A stretch of 64,000 nt of DNA, taken from NCBI GenBank assembly GCA_007922195.1, contig ML681963.1, positions 136,020,173 to 136,084,172 of the forward strand, written 5' to 3'. The stretch's first letter is position 1; every line of letters begins with the position of its first letter. This document shows, one piece after another, positions 24,098-35,150 of the stretch. Origin of the DNA: Podocnemis expansa (taxonomy: Eukaryota; Chordata; Testudines; Podocnemididae). The notes under the pieces were generated by a model. That model did not search any database and was not told the origin of the DNA. It saw only the letters and a list, made by a program, of their open reading frames with translations. The position numbers and the translations under genes are program-made.

Positions 24098-24817
24098 TGA
24101 CAGGGGCTCCAGATGACCATCAAGATGTCCCGTCATCCATGTCGGACTCCCCTGGGGTTGGCATGTCGGGAGGCCGGTGCTCCTCCTCGCCACTGGCACT
24201 GTCCTTGTGGGCAATGGGTGGTGGTGGCAGGACAGGAGGCTGCCCGACTTCCAGCGATGCCTCTGAGCTGGTGTCCGCTCCATCCAGGCCTGAGGAGGTG
24301 CTGGGGCGGTGGCCAGTGTCGACTGCCCTGGCTGGCAGGCCACTGGGCTCAGCCCCCAGGAAGGCATGCAGCTCCATATAGAAAGGGGAGGTAGCAGTGC
24401 TATCTGCCCCCTGGAGCTCACGTGCCTCCCTGGTCCAAGCATGGTCCTGCCTCAGGGCCTAGATCTTTGAGTGCACTTGCTCTGTGGTGTGCTTGTGGCC
24501 CTGGGTGGACAGCTCTGCCACAATGTCAGCGTAAACGTCCTGGTTCCAGTGGCTAGCCAGATGTTAAGGAGCAGGTGGACTTCCTCAGTGCTCCACACAG
24601 GGGCACGCCGTCTCCCCTCGGAGCCCGCAGAGCCACGTGCTGTCATGGCTCTAGAAGCCTCTCAGCACACTGGCAGGCACAGGCAGGGGACAGCACTTCC
24701 TTCTTCCCGTGGGTGCTGTGCACCCACGGGAAGAAGGTCAAAATGCGTTATTTCAAAATAACGGTTATAGAGATTTTTGAAAGGCACAAAATACAGATTA
24801 GGCACCCAATTCTCATT

Positions 24818-25338
24818 GGGTATCTCCACACACACACTGTTTAAATCAAAATAATGCTGATTATTTTGATATAAAAAATGTTAGGTCCAAATGACATTCC
24901 CTTATTTTGAAATGAGGAGCTCCCTCATTTCGATATAAGGAAAGTTATATTGATATAATAAAACCTAATATTATATTGACATAACGGTTAAATCGAAACT
25001 GTTATTTTGAAATAACACAGTGTGGACATGTTATTTCGATTTAACTGTTAAATTGATTTAACGCTTTTTGCCCTTCTCCTTCCCAGGTGCTTTCCTTTTT
25101 CTATATATTGGGTGGGGCATGGCTCAGTAAGGGAGCCATGTTGTCACACCTCCCATGGTGCCCCTTTCCTGAATCCAAATAGCAAGTCCTGTGTCTGGAC
25201 ATCTATTTTGATTTGGGTTTTTTTTTGGTGTTGACCTGTTAAATCTATTTAACTTATGTTGATTTAATGATTTTTATATCTATTTTATTAAATCAATATG
25301 AGTAAAATAGATTTAACCATGTACGTGTGGACATAGCC
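24818..25338. mobile_element. Harbinger-type MITE next to the autonomous-type copy
   Basis: The ends GGGTATCTCCACACAC and GTGTGGACATAGCC are flanked by ATT on both sides (24815-24817 and 25339-25341). Read on the minus strand, about 25200-25100 repeats the leader of the autonomous-type element: 'acacaggacttgctattt', 'gaaaggggcaccatgg', 'tgtgacaacatgg'. It is 521 bp long and looks like a deletion derivative in opposite orientation to its neighbour. Confidence 0.8.
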
Positions 25339-25341
25339 ATT

Positions 25342-27384
25342 GACTTTCAATGGGAGTTGTGGACCTCATTTCTTTTTTGGTATTTGAATATCCACTCCTG
25401 GGCGTATGCATAGATTTTGCAGTATGAACTGAAGTTCAACAGATTCAAGCTATTTTGTTCCAAGTGGTAGGGAGTAAATTCCAGAACTGAACTCCCTCAT
25501 GGGAAATGCTTTGTTACCATCTCCTTTGTGTTTGTTTATTTTGATTTCAGGTAATTAAAGATTCCCCTATACAAATTCTGAGTGACTTGCCAACTAATAA
25601 AAATCAAAACACAACTCAGATAGCCTTCTTTGTTCTACAAAGCAGAAGCTTTAATATAAACATACTACCACCCCAATATTGCCAGACACCCAGATATTGC
25701 TCAGGCTCCTCTAGCTGCCCTCAAAATCTAGTCTGGTGCCATAAAGACTGACAAATTTAGGGTCTTTCTGACTGGGCAGGAGGCCATTCCAAACCCTTCA
25801 TAGCAAACATCTTGTCACCAACCTCATCTTGTTACAGCAGGGAAAATACATAAGTACTTCTGAGGATCACAGCTCGGATAGGATATCTTGGCTAGAGAGG
25901 TGTGTCTGTAATCCAGGTCATCTGGGGCTTTGGTCAAAATCAGCACCTTAAGCTCTACCTGTGGTAGTCCATCATATAGTTAATTCTAGAGGTAAAGGAC
26001 AAGCATGCACCCTCAACTGAAGGAGCAGAGATACACCTGACTAGATCTTTCAGTTAGTTTCCCCTACTTAGTAGTGTTGTCTCAGTCTGATCAAGACAGA
26101 GACCTTCAACCTCTCAACACAATAGTTTGTTGCACTGAAAAATCAGGTCAAGAGCTAGAAGTTAAGTCTCTTCTGCACCAGTTCTACTCACTAGGACATT
26201 AGCATGGGCAAAAGCCTTCTGCCTCTTCATATCTGAGAGCTAAAGCTTAGAACAGAAATTAGATATCCTGTCTTCTCCAAACATAATGCCTAGAAAAATG
26301 CCACTCATGAAGAGGAGCAGGATTTTCTAATAAAACTCTGGCAGCAGACTAAATAAATGAAGTTGGACCTGAACCCCAATGAATTAAGGTATAGTCAAAC
26401 TTAAAACTCACCAAGCATGAGCAGAAATTTAAAGTCTAATTGCTTCATGAGTTTAAAACCTCTGTAAGCAATATCTTAATTTGTAGTTCTGTGAACTGTT
26501 TGAGTCACTCACTAAAATACCTATTTGATAAAGCAGGTATCTGGTTGCTACTTGCTGTGCAGTGGTTTCTCACTCAGGAGGACATGTATGTGCCACTCTT
26601 TGGTGCAATAAACCATAAATCTTGCTAAATTCTCAGTCAATCCCAGCAGTGCCTAGTTCTTGCTGCTTCTTTTTAGCAAGTGAATAAATAATATTTGGGG
26701 ACAGACCCACCCTTTCCCAAATAGTTTTTTTTTTCTAACTGTTTAGGAAAAGAGCCACTTCAAAAGCAGCTGCTTCTTTGAAAGTACTAAATCACTGCCA
26801 GCATTGTAGCAGAATGACATTAGTTCTCACCAATAAAATTACATCTGGTGACAATGCAGTTACTTATACCTGATGAGCATCAACTTGATTCTTTCACATC
26901 TTACTCAATTTCTCTCTTCAGTGGGACCAGCTAATATTTCAGTAGACACCTGTAAAGAAAGCTCTTTGACATGCAGATTTTAGTTTAAGTGCTGGATGTG
27001 GGAGAAGGAGAGCTTCAGGTAGACGGGATGTAATGGAAAGGGCTCCAGTCCAAAACCAACAGTATTTTAAATCATATTTCATGGGGAAATTAATACAACA
27101 AGCTTCTGGTATATTAATAATATGCTGAACTAACAGTATGCAGCCAAAGCTGTGAAGTTTATTTCTGCAATGCTACAGCAGCTGTTAGTATGAAGTAAAA
27201 GCTTGTAAACCAGCCTGATGTCTTGCACACTACTCATCTGAAAGTTATTGGCATGGAATTCCAACCTGAGTCCTAAAACCAACACTTTGTAGGTGAACCA
27301 AAAAGCTTTTGTAAGCCCATTAAGTACAACTGCTAATGTCTCCATAGGGAATAAGGCATGGACTTCATAGTGGTTGCTGCTACA
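25342..27384. other. No gene seen; contains one copy of a 95-bp direct repeat
   Basis: No recognisable element or significant ORF. The only structure I see is 25931-26025, repeated at 29264-29358. Confidence 0.5.
25931..26025 (+). repeat. 95-bp direct repeat, copy 1
   Basis: It aligns without gaps to 29264-29358 with 8 mismatches. The last 40 bases ('tctagaggtaaaggacaag' onward) are identical. Family unknown. Confidence 0.85.
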
Positions 27385-27387
27385 CAA

Positions 27388-27806
27388 GGGTACGTCTACA
27401 CTATGTGTTTAAATCGACTTAAGGGCCCTTACGTCGACTTAAACAGAGCCCTGTCTACACTGCAGGGCAATAAAGTCGACTTTAGGGTCCAGTAAAGTCG
27501 ACTTTATAAGGTCCACTTATAAAGTCGACTTTACCATTAAGTCAACTTTATTAAGTCAATTTAAGGCAATGTGGACTCACTAAGTCAACTTAATAAAGTC
27601 GACTTAGTGCAGTGGGGCCATTAAGTCGACTTTACAAAGTCGAATTAAGCCAGGACACCCATTTAAATTTGACTTTATAAAGTCGACTTAATGTAGTGTG
27701 GACTCACTAAGTCGACTTAATACGGTCTACTTAAAGTCAACTTTAAGTAGACTTTATTAAGTCAACTTAATAAAGTCAACTTAGCTTTTACAATGCAGAC
27801 ATAGCC
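27388..27806. mobile_element. GTCGACTTAA MITE, copy 1
   Basis: The ends GGGTACGTCTACACT and 'tgcagacatagcc' are imperfect inverted repeats, with CAA on both sides (27385-27387 and 27807-27809). The interior is almost wholly 'aaagtcgactttat' and 'ttaagtcgacttaa' palindromes, many keeping the CG of GTCGAC, which suggests a comparatively young insertion. A sibling at 37594-38001 lies in inverted orientation. Confidence 0.85.
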
Positions 27807-27809
27807 CAA

Positions 27810-28364
27810 GTGGGGTAGGAGCTATTTTCCAGCAGGTGGGAGTACTCACCCACTGCATGGACAGCTTCTGATGGCATTGACAGCCTGAGCATTGGGGCAG
27901 CCAGAATATCTGCAAAGCTTGTGCTGCTGTGGTCAGATCCTGAGTTCATGGAAACCAGCTTCAGTGACCCTACTTCTGTTTCCAGGCCTTGCCCAGATGC
28001 ATCTAATGAACCTATGTATTCAGATTTTAAAGCAGCGTTTGAGAAATTCAGCTCATTCCCACATTTACCTGTCACAAGCTGACTTTAAGATCCTTTGTTT
28101 CCTTTGCAAGATTTGGGGTAATGAGGTCAGAAACTATGAAGCTATTTCTCTGTGCTGTCTGAGCTGTGTCAGCTGTCAACGCTTCCATGGGACAATCCTG
28201 AATTTATGCTTTGCCAGGGACATACCAGCAGCATTTAGAAAGGAAACACAAGATTCTGTACTCACATCTTGGGAGGATCAATATGGGAGGAACTGATTTA
28301 AGATATTTCCTTTGAAGATATAAAATGTTATTCCTGATGCTTCACAAAGGGACTGTTATTATGT
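27810..28364. other. No gene seen
   Basis: Two overlapping frames of opposite strand (95 and 134 codons) have no motif I recognise and look like chance. Confidence 0.4.
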
Positions 28365-28415
28365 TTAAAGCACAGGCGTTCGAGTCAGAGGATCTAGGTT
28401 CTGGTCGTAGAAATG
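28365..28415 (+). mobile_element. Possible MIR fragment
   Basis: 'gttcgagtcagaggatctag' followed by 'gttctggtcgtagaa' resembles the central 'gagtcaggagacctgggtt' part of a MIR. Very short and diverged. Confidence 0.3.
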
Positions 28416-29263
28416 CACAAATATTTTGGATGACTGAGTTGGAACTCTTACTTGTGCCTCAAGGCACCATCCTGAGTAAGGAGCAATGTGTAATCTGCAC
28501 CAAGGCAGGACTGTGCCACAGGACATCCCTCTGAGATGCAATTGAGACTTGCTTTGTGGTCAGTGGGGAGAAGTGATCTGTTACTTCCTCTTCATTGGTG
28601 TCAACCAAGCTCCACTGTCAGATATGTAAGGTGTTGATGGTGTAGGGCTATGGTTTCACCCATTTATTCACAAGAGCCAACACCAGCTGTGTTTCCCTGG
28701 TACCCAGTGCTGTGATTCAGTCAATAAAATGAAACATGCAGGTATGGTGCCCTCATTCCCCAGCATGGCCATGTTAAACCCAACCACAAACCTACTGATT
28801 GAGTTTTTTGATGTGTAAAATTGAGCCAGTACTTCCCTGCTGTACTCTCCAGCACTGGGAGGCTTCATTACTTTAAGTGCGTGAAGCACTTTGAGTTCCT
28901 TAAGTTAGAAAGTGCTAGAGTAATGCAAAATATTGCAACCCAGTCAGCTCTCTACAGAATTCATGATTGTCACTGTGCTGTACACCCTGACTGCTTGGAA
29001 CGTGTAAAAGTACAATACCTTCTACTGCAACTAGAGGAGAACTTCCATCAGCTGTTAGCACTATGGCCCCAGTCCTGATTCCCTAACCTATAGAGACAGA
29101 TTCCTCTGCAAATGCATAGCAGAGAAATTAGCTGGATTAGGACCTGAAAGGCCACACACAGATGAACATGTGTGACTCTGTCCAGTAGATGGCAGCAGCA
29201 GATATACTTCAGTCCAGTATTATTTGTTAGCTTTATTTTTCCTTTTATTCAAATCTTTAGGGT
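28416..29263. other. No gene seen
   Basis: No repeat or coding signal recognised. Confidence 0.45.
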
Positions 29264-29358
29264 TGGTAAAAATCAACATCTTAAGCTCTATCCGTGGTAG
29301 CCCATCATATAGTTAGCTCTAGAGGTAAAGGACAAGCATGCACCCTCAACTGAAGGAG
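29264..29358 (+). repeat. 95-bp direct repeat, copy 2
   Basis: Ungapped match to 25931-26025 with 8 differences. Sequence on either side does not match. Confidence 0.85.
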
Positions 29359-30468
29359 AAAATTGTATAGGGTTCCTAGAGAGTTATAGATATTTTGCAG
29401 GTAGAGTGGTATAGCTCCATCTCCAATGCAGTACTTCAGGAGCTACTTGCATACAGCATTGCCAGTTATTCAATGAAGCATGCATGTTCTGTACATGATG
29501 GAAAACTGGGTGCCCTCCTCTTTTGAAATTATTTTTTCCCAGATGGATAAATTCTCTGGAGAAGAGGCAGGCTTTTTATTGTCTGTGTGTACATCACATG
29601 GTCCAGTGGTGGCTCTAATGCCTGATGAGGCCTCCCAAAGCCTCTGCTATATAAATAATTAAAAACTACAATGAGGGCCTGCTATACAATGTATAAATGA
29701 CAAGCCATGTTAGATGATAATGAGTTGCTAAATAGAAGCCATTCAACATATTGTAAGGCACTTTAAAAACCAAGCAAAACACGACCACTTAAGGTTTCAT
29801 GACTTTCTGAAATGGTAAGTAATCCAATTTCCAATTGGCCCTCTCTTTCACTACCAACCGTGCCAGTGTTCTCAGGATTTTCTCATGGAAAAGACCATTG
29901 ACTTGAACAGAACATTGCTATTCATGGTAAAATTCCATTCAGCTTTTCACTGGGTGTGTCCAGTTACTTTCAGTACAAATTAACTAGGCAGTTAAGTGTA
30001 TGTTTGCTTCTCATAATTTCATATAGGTAATTATAATTACTGTTGAATTCATGTTCTCTTTAAGAGAGCAGTGGTTTCACATGAAATTAAGGTGACAGTC
30101 TGCAAAATATCCATAATACTCCAGCAACCCTACAGAATTTTCTCAAATCCTCTAGAGTCCTTCAAATTTTCCATAAATTTTCTAATACTTTGAAGTGATA
30201 GCAGTGAAAGTTAAGCTTGGGAACATACCCATTGTTTTATTCACACTGCTACTATAAACTAGCTCAAAGAATTACTTAAGAACTGCATAATAATGGCAGA
30301 TACACTGAATTTAATTGGTTGATGACCATGTCACCTTACTCAGAGAAAAAATGTATGTCACTAATGTACATGAAGTCTCACAAGAGACCCAATCATACTG
30401 AAAATTCTCCAGTGACCAGGAATGTTTCATTTGATAAGGATGTTAAATGCTCTAGAACTCAAGCAGGA

Positions 30469-30508
30469 TTTTATTTTATTTTATTTTATTTTATTTTATT
30501 TTATTTTA
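30469..30508. repeat. (TTTTA)n microsatellite
   Basis: About eight perfect TTTTA units. They keep a 164-codon chance frame open because the run encodes a repeating FILFY pattern. Confidence 0.95.
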
Positions 30509-30729
30509 AGGCATGGTATTCCTGTATCTTATCTAACTGCATCTATCCAGAAAATGTTGGCTGCCATTTTTCAAAGTATTCCAGAAAATTCAGTCACACA
30601 GCTTCTTTACTAAATAATAGAGTTGGAAATACGCAACTGGATAGTGCACTGCAAGGCCATGCAGAAAGATCATTATTCAGTAGTGTTAAAAATACTCTCC
30701 AGTTACATTGTGCCTTTCTTCAGAAGATT

Positions 30730-30835
30730 TCTATGCATTTTACAAATATAATCATTAAGTGTGATAATACCCCTGGAAGTAGACATTGTTATGCCCATTT
30801 TACAGATGGTTAAACTGAGGCACGGACAGTGAAAT
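30730..30835 (-). mobile_element. MIR/L2-type fragment
   Basis: 'tatgcccattttacagatgg' followed by 'ttaaactgaggcacgg' is the reverse complement of the typical MIR end ('gtgcctcagttt', 'tgtaaaatgggnata'). Confidence 0.75.
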
Positions 30836-31554
30836 CCTGGCTCCTTTCACGTCAATGGTAAAACTTTCAATGACTTCAATAGGGTCTGGCTGTCAAACAG
30901 AGAATATATATGACTTGCTCAATGGTGTAAAGCAAGTCTGTGACAGCCAAGACTCATTACGAGAATTGTGCAGTATATTTGTATTGAATCCATTCAGACA
31001 TAATATTAGGTTTGAAGAGTCGACAAAGTCAGTTCCCTGTTCAATGGTTCATGTTCATGATCTGAGATTTTCACATGCAGCTGCACATGGCACATGCCAG
31101 GAAACCTCCCTTCTCACCAACAGTCATTCCCTCTACCATCATAGGAATTCCACCTGTGGTGAAATGAACTCAAATTTCCTTTGGAGGTTGAGTTAATATA
31201 ACTGAAGTATCAAAGAGAACATGCAGAGGTAGGTTAGCTTTCAGCCCATGTGAACTAAATATGTGATGTTCAAGTTAGGGAACACATATTTCTTCTTATA
31301 GGTTTCTTATAAACTCAACCCTGAATCTTAACCATCCAGCTGGTCACTAGACAATGTTGTGTCTCTGCAGCTTTGCTGCATATATATTTAACCTTGTCTT
31401 CAACATCAGATAAGCTGGCAAATTGTTCTAGTCTCTGGAGTTCCAGGACTGAGGATGATACATTCAAAATAGGGTCTCATTGCCACAGGGTCTCATTTAG
31501 ATCAAGAGCATAGCAGAATTCAGAGATGTTAAACATTTATTGGCTAATATTCAG

Positions 31555-31775
31555 AAGTTACAATAATAAATACTTTAAAAAATTTGGGAAGGACATAAAC
31601 TCATCCTGCTTCCAGACATAATCCAAACATTTTGGAGGTTAGCAGGTAAATTTGCTGGGGACAGATTATCCCATATCAGCCACCTGCAGTTTCTTGCACT
31701 TATCTTGGAAGCACCTGCTTAGATATTGGGCTAGATGGACCACTGGTCTGACCAGTGATGGTATGAATGATACAC
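31555..31775 (+). mobile_element. CR1-type LINE, 3' end
   Basis: 'gattatcccatatcagccac', 'tgcagtttcttgcacttatc' and 'gggctagatggaccactggt' followed by 'ctgaccagtgatgg' match the 3' part of a common sauropsid CR1 subfamily. The same words are seen reversed at the 3' end of the long CR1 near 39.4 kb. Confidence 0.75.
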
Positions 31776-31992
31776 AGAAGCCTCTCTTGGTAATTTCATT
31801 GCTATATGTACACCACAAATCTGTATGAGCAACCATGCTTTATTCTGGCCTATTTTTGAGCTTGTTTAGCTGCATGCTTCAATAATAGACCATATAGTGA
31901 GCCTGCACAGAGGAGCCAGTGTCCGACAAACCCAGAATACATTTGCACATGTTTTGTCTGCTGTTGGGACCTGTGTGTTTTATACCCTGTTC

Positions 31993-32385
31993 CAGGGGCA
32001 TTGCTGCCCAAAAAAACCATTCGGGGCACAGCCCTTGGCCCCACCCTCCTCCCACCCCAAACCACACCCCCCCCACTGGGGCCATCCCCCCAGCACCGGC
32101 CCCCGCCAGCCCTGAGCGGGCCCCCCCCCCCCCCCCCCGACCTGCCTGAGAAGAGGGATTTAAATTTCCCTCCTCTTCTCCTGCACCGCAGCACAGCTAC
32201 GTGCTCCAGAGCAGAGATTTAAAAGAGCTGGCCCTTACCAGCCCTATCCAAGCTGCTCCCAAGCAGGTGTGTGGGAGATCAGGGAAGACTCAGGCTTTCT
32301 GTGCCAGGGCTTAGGACTTGGGGCACTGGCTGGGACACTCCAGGCCATGGTCTCCCCTATAGCTGGCACCAGTGACACCCCTATG
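31993..32385. mobile_element. hAT-like GC-rich element
   Basis: The start CAGGGGCATTGCTG and the reverse of the end (ATAGGGGTGTCACTG) form imperfect inverted repeats. The flanks are CCCTGTTC and ACCTGTTA (6 of 8). 'attcggggcacag' near the left end recurs in the element at 63.2 kb, so the two are siblings. It includes an 18-base poly-C at 32121-32138. The ORFs here are low-complexity Pro or Gly frames and not genes. Confidence 0.6.
32121..32138. repeat. Poly-C tract
   Basis: 18 consecutive C within a C-rich stretch. A likely site of length error in sequencing. Confidence 0.95.
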
Positions 32386-32824
32386 ACCTGTTATCAGGCT
32401 AAATTTGATTCCACATATTTGCTAAATCTCTTTCCAGTGTAGTGATTCTCTGACTCAGCCTTCTTACAGTTGAGTGGAGACCCAGCCCAGGTAGCCTAGG
32501 TACACAACATTCCAGATGAGCCCCGAGTACTTGTCAAAGATGAAACGTGACAAGAAGAATCTTGTCGGAAATGGTGAAACCTTTCAGGCTTTCCCAGACC
32601 AAATTGTCATTAAGTATAGGACTCACTGATGAAATGATGAAGAAGAGTAAGGCTCTTCCTTACTACAGCTCTCCAGCAACAACTAGTGAGAGAGACAGAG
32701 AGACAGTAGCTCTTTATTGCTTTCATTGTCTTGAAACAACTATCTACCAGGCTAATTAGAATTTAGCATTCACTGGGTGCTTTTCTTAGCACTGAGTTTC
32801 ATACAAAAATGCTAGTGAGTCTAT

Positions 32825-33614
32825 CGTGGGGATCAGCAACACAAGCTCAGTGAGCCTCCTGTGGCTCCCTGAGCGTCCCCTTCTGGCTCACTGGCAATCT
32901 CCTCTAGGGAGCTAGGTGTGCTCCAGGGACTCTCAGCTGGCTCCAGCATTGAGGCTGAATAAGGGAGTTCCCAGCTGGCGCAAGCCCCACTTCCGGGGTG
33001 CTGGGGTCACCCCCAACCTCCCACCAGAAGCACTTAAGTCGGATGCAGCCCAGCGGCCATGCCACGTTCCCTAGTGCTGGCGGGGGATGTATGGGCAGCG
33101 CGCACTCCCTCCATCCCTCCCCCACTGGTGGTGCAGAACAGCGCTGCCCTGCCTACCCCCAGCCAGCCACCCTCCCAAGAGCAGCCACTGGAGAGCTGCA
33201 GCTTGCAGAGGCAGGGCCCTGGAATGGCCCTCCACAGAGTTCAGGCTGCTTTGGACCCAGCCACTCCAGGCCTGAACAGAGGCGGCCTCACCCCCAGGTC
33301 CTCGATCGGACTTGTTCAGCCCAGGGGCGGCCAGGTAGAAGCGCCTGAACTCTGCAGAGGGGCCATTCCAGAGTCCCGCCTCCACAAGCTGCAGCTCTCC
33401 ACTGGCCGCTCTTGGGCCAGCTGGGGGTAGGCAGGGCAGCGCTGCTCTGCCCTGCCAATGAAGGGAGGGATGGAGGGAGCACGTTCCACCCACACACAAC
33501 GCCCACCAGCACTGGGGGCCTTGACGCAGCCACTGGGCTGGCTCGGGCTCATGTGGTTGTGGTAGGAGGGTGGGGGGAAATGGCTCTTCTGCTTTGTTGG
33601 GGTGCCAACCCCTG
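32825..33614. mobile_element. hAT-like giant foldback element
   Basis: It starts 'cgtggggatcagcaac' and ends 'ggtgccaacccctg', recalling CAGGGGTTGGCACC-type hAT ends. About 33030-33285 and 33290-33540 are inverted copies: 'actccctccatccctcc', 'cagcgctgccctgcctac', 'ggagagctgcagctt' and 'gagttcaggc' each occur in one arm and reversed in the other. The arms meet near 33287. The target duplication is unclear (GTCTATCG against GTCTCTTG at best). No transposase. Several overlapping frames are by-products of GC-rich repeats. Confidence 0.65.
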
Positions 33615-34036
33615 GTCTCTTGCGTCCAAACATACATTGTTAGCAAACCTGGCTAGATTTTGATGCAAAGAGAATTTTGCCATGATAATCTTCTTTATTC
33701 AAGGCAAAGTGTTAACCAGAGTCTACACTGAAAGTTCTCAAAGCAGCAGCTTTTTCATTGCGGGGAACTTTTTGGAAAAACATATCACAAAGGGCCTGCC
33801 ACTAACTCTGATAGGAGCAAGACTGGGTTGCTTCTGTTTTCTGCATGAGTAGAGACTGTGGTCTTGTGAAGATGATACTCTGAAGCCCTATTCTCACTAT
33901 GGACTAAATTCTTCTTCATTTTGAATGGGTATTAGCGCCTGGCCTGATCCTAAACCCACATAATTCAGTAGAAGTACTTCCATTAGGTCCCATGAATCTT
34001 GGATTAGACTCTCTGAAGTTAAAGATGAAAGGAACC

Positions 34037-34114
34037 TCTGCTCTATATCCAAAGGGGCAGCCATGTTAGTCTAGTTCAGTGAAACAAACAAGCAGTCCTG
34101 TGGCAGTCTTTAAG
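34037..34114 (+). mobile_element. Turtle-type SINE-like repeat, 5' part
   Basis: 'aaaggggcagccatgttagt' followed by 'ctagttcagtgaaacaaaca' and 'agtcctgtggcagtctttaa' is the head of the short repeat seen complete at 56860-56982. It stops where MITE-like sequence begins. Confidence 0.75.
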
Positions 34115-34400
34115 TGTCGGTGGTGTGCATCCTCACTGAGAGCATTTGTACTGACTACTGTCAGTGTGGGCCATTGGAGGATGGCATCTGGAGGCAGCAA
34201 CAGTTGATATCAGCAATGCAGCGTCTACACTAACACTGCATCAACCTAACTACATCAGTCCTGACTCTCCATCTCCCATGGTGAATTTATTAAGTCGGCA
34301 TAGTACGGCAGTCATGTCAACAAGAGGAAAGTGTTAATGTAGGTATTTACATAGTTAAGTTGACAGAAACTGCCTTGTTGTGTCTAAGTCTGTATTGTAG
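34115..34400. mobile_element. MITE remnant, relative of 18590-18975
   Basis: It shares 'gcgtctacactaacactgca', 'caacctaactacatcagtc' and 'ttattaagtcggcatagta' with the 18.6-kb remnant. Ends are degraded. It probably inserted into the tail of the SINE-like repeat. Confidence 0.5.
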
Positions 34401-35150
34401 AATGGGCCTCGCTTACCACCCCAGGACACTCCTGACCACTTACTGATGGCCCTCAGCTCAGCACTCTGCTCTCAGCTGAGGCTAGGTTGGCTCCTCTTAG
34501 TCCCCAGCCTCCTAGCTCTGCTCATTCCCATCACCTACCCCACACTGACATAGCGCTGCGCCACTCATGGTTGGCATGGCTGCCCCTCTATTCTGACAGA
34601 AGGGTGACTGGGCCAGATTTGACTGACTGGAGTTGCAGTTTGGTGCATGGGATTGCAGAACCACTCTGGGGTTTGATTCTCTGTTCCTGATTGCTACAGG
34701 GCTTCTCTAAGTTTGGGAGCCCTGTACAAGTGTACTGAGTACGTCTTGGTTAATCTATTTCTGCTTGCGTCCTACCCATGCCTGCTGGCACCAGAAGAAG
34801 GAGCTAAGGATAGCCTATGGTGGTTGCTTTTGGATTAACCATGAGAAGCACTGCTGTGCTCAGGGTCCCAGACTCATTCTGCCTGACTCCGTTGTGTGCA
34901 GCCAGAATGGTTCAGAGACCTTTTGCTAGCATGGCTGCCGCGATTGAACCCCCTATGGCCTTTGCAGCCCATCTAAGAAGAAGCAGAGTTTTGCATATAA
35001 CTAGAACTTCAGCCATAGCTGAAAATGTTTTTATAGCTCTGTTATCATTATAACCCTGTTTGTGGTGACAGTGCTGTATAACCAGTGGATCAAAACTGTA
35101 GGTCTTGCCTTCGCTGTTTCTGGATCAGCAACAGAGCTCAGTGCACATCA
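34401..35150. other. No gene seen
   Basis: Moderately GC-rich with short frames of up to 78 codons. Neither a repeat family nor an exon recognised. Confidence 0.4.

Larger units (their letters stand above)
23149..24646 (-). pseudogene. Harbinger Myb/SANT-like DNA-binding protein gene, broken
   Basis: The N-terminus (from 24646) reads 'RRRAPVWSTEEVHLLLNIW', the first helix region of the Myb/SANT-like domain that Harbinger elements encode beside their transposase. It is thought to bind element ends and bring in the transposase. After a frame change near 24535 the domain continues ('DIVAELSTQGH', then 'TEQVHSKI'). Next comes an acidic, Pro/Ser-rich linker ending 'GESDMDDGTS'. A probable intron (23622-24097) separates this from a C-terminal exon with a poly-Glu run ('QEEEEEEGPP') and a helical, Met/Ala-rich segment ('FERQAMAMERQATAM'). 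Exon 2 has further frame changes and a TAG at 23443-23445 where a Trp codon is expected. The gene converges with the transposase. Confidence 0.75.
21306..24767. mobile_element. PIF/Harbinger DNA transposon, autonomous-type, inactive
   Basis: The left edge reads 'gtctatgtgtacatgtagcc' followed by 'attatttcgaaataac' and related palindromes. The right edge keeps 'gttatttcaaaataac' at about 24746-24761, but the outermost right end is not recognisable. The usual two Harbinger genes are present: a DDE transposase (+) and a Myb/SANT-like protein (-), arranged convergently. A MITE of the same superfamily begins ~50 bp beyond the right edge. Both genes carry frameshifts and stops, so the copy cannot be autonomous now. 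Confidence 0.85.

Noticed and set aside
27388..27806. Regularly spaced palindromes as a CRISPR array
   Set aside because: Repeats are not separated by unique spacers. The stretch has transposon ends and a 3-bp target duplication, and the genome is vertebrate.
30319..30813. 164-codon + strand ORF
   Set aside because: It runs through a (TTTTA)n microsatellite that encodes a periodic FILFY stretch and into a MIR fragment, so it is a chance frame.
33071..33646. 191-codon ORF and its overlapping partners
   Set aside because: They arise from the GC-rich foldback element. Mirror-image frames exist in the other arm.
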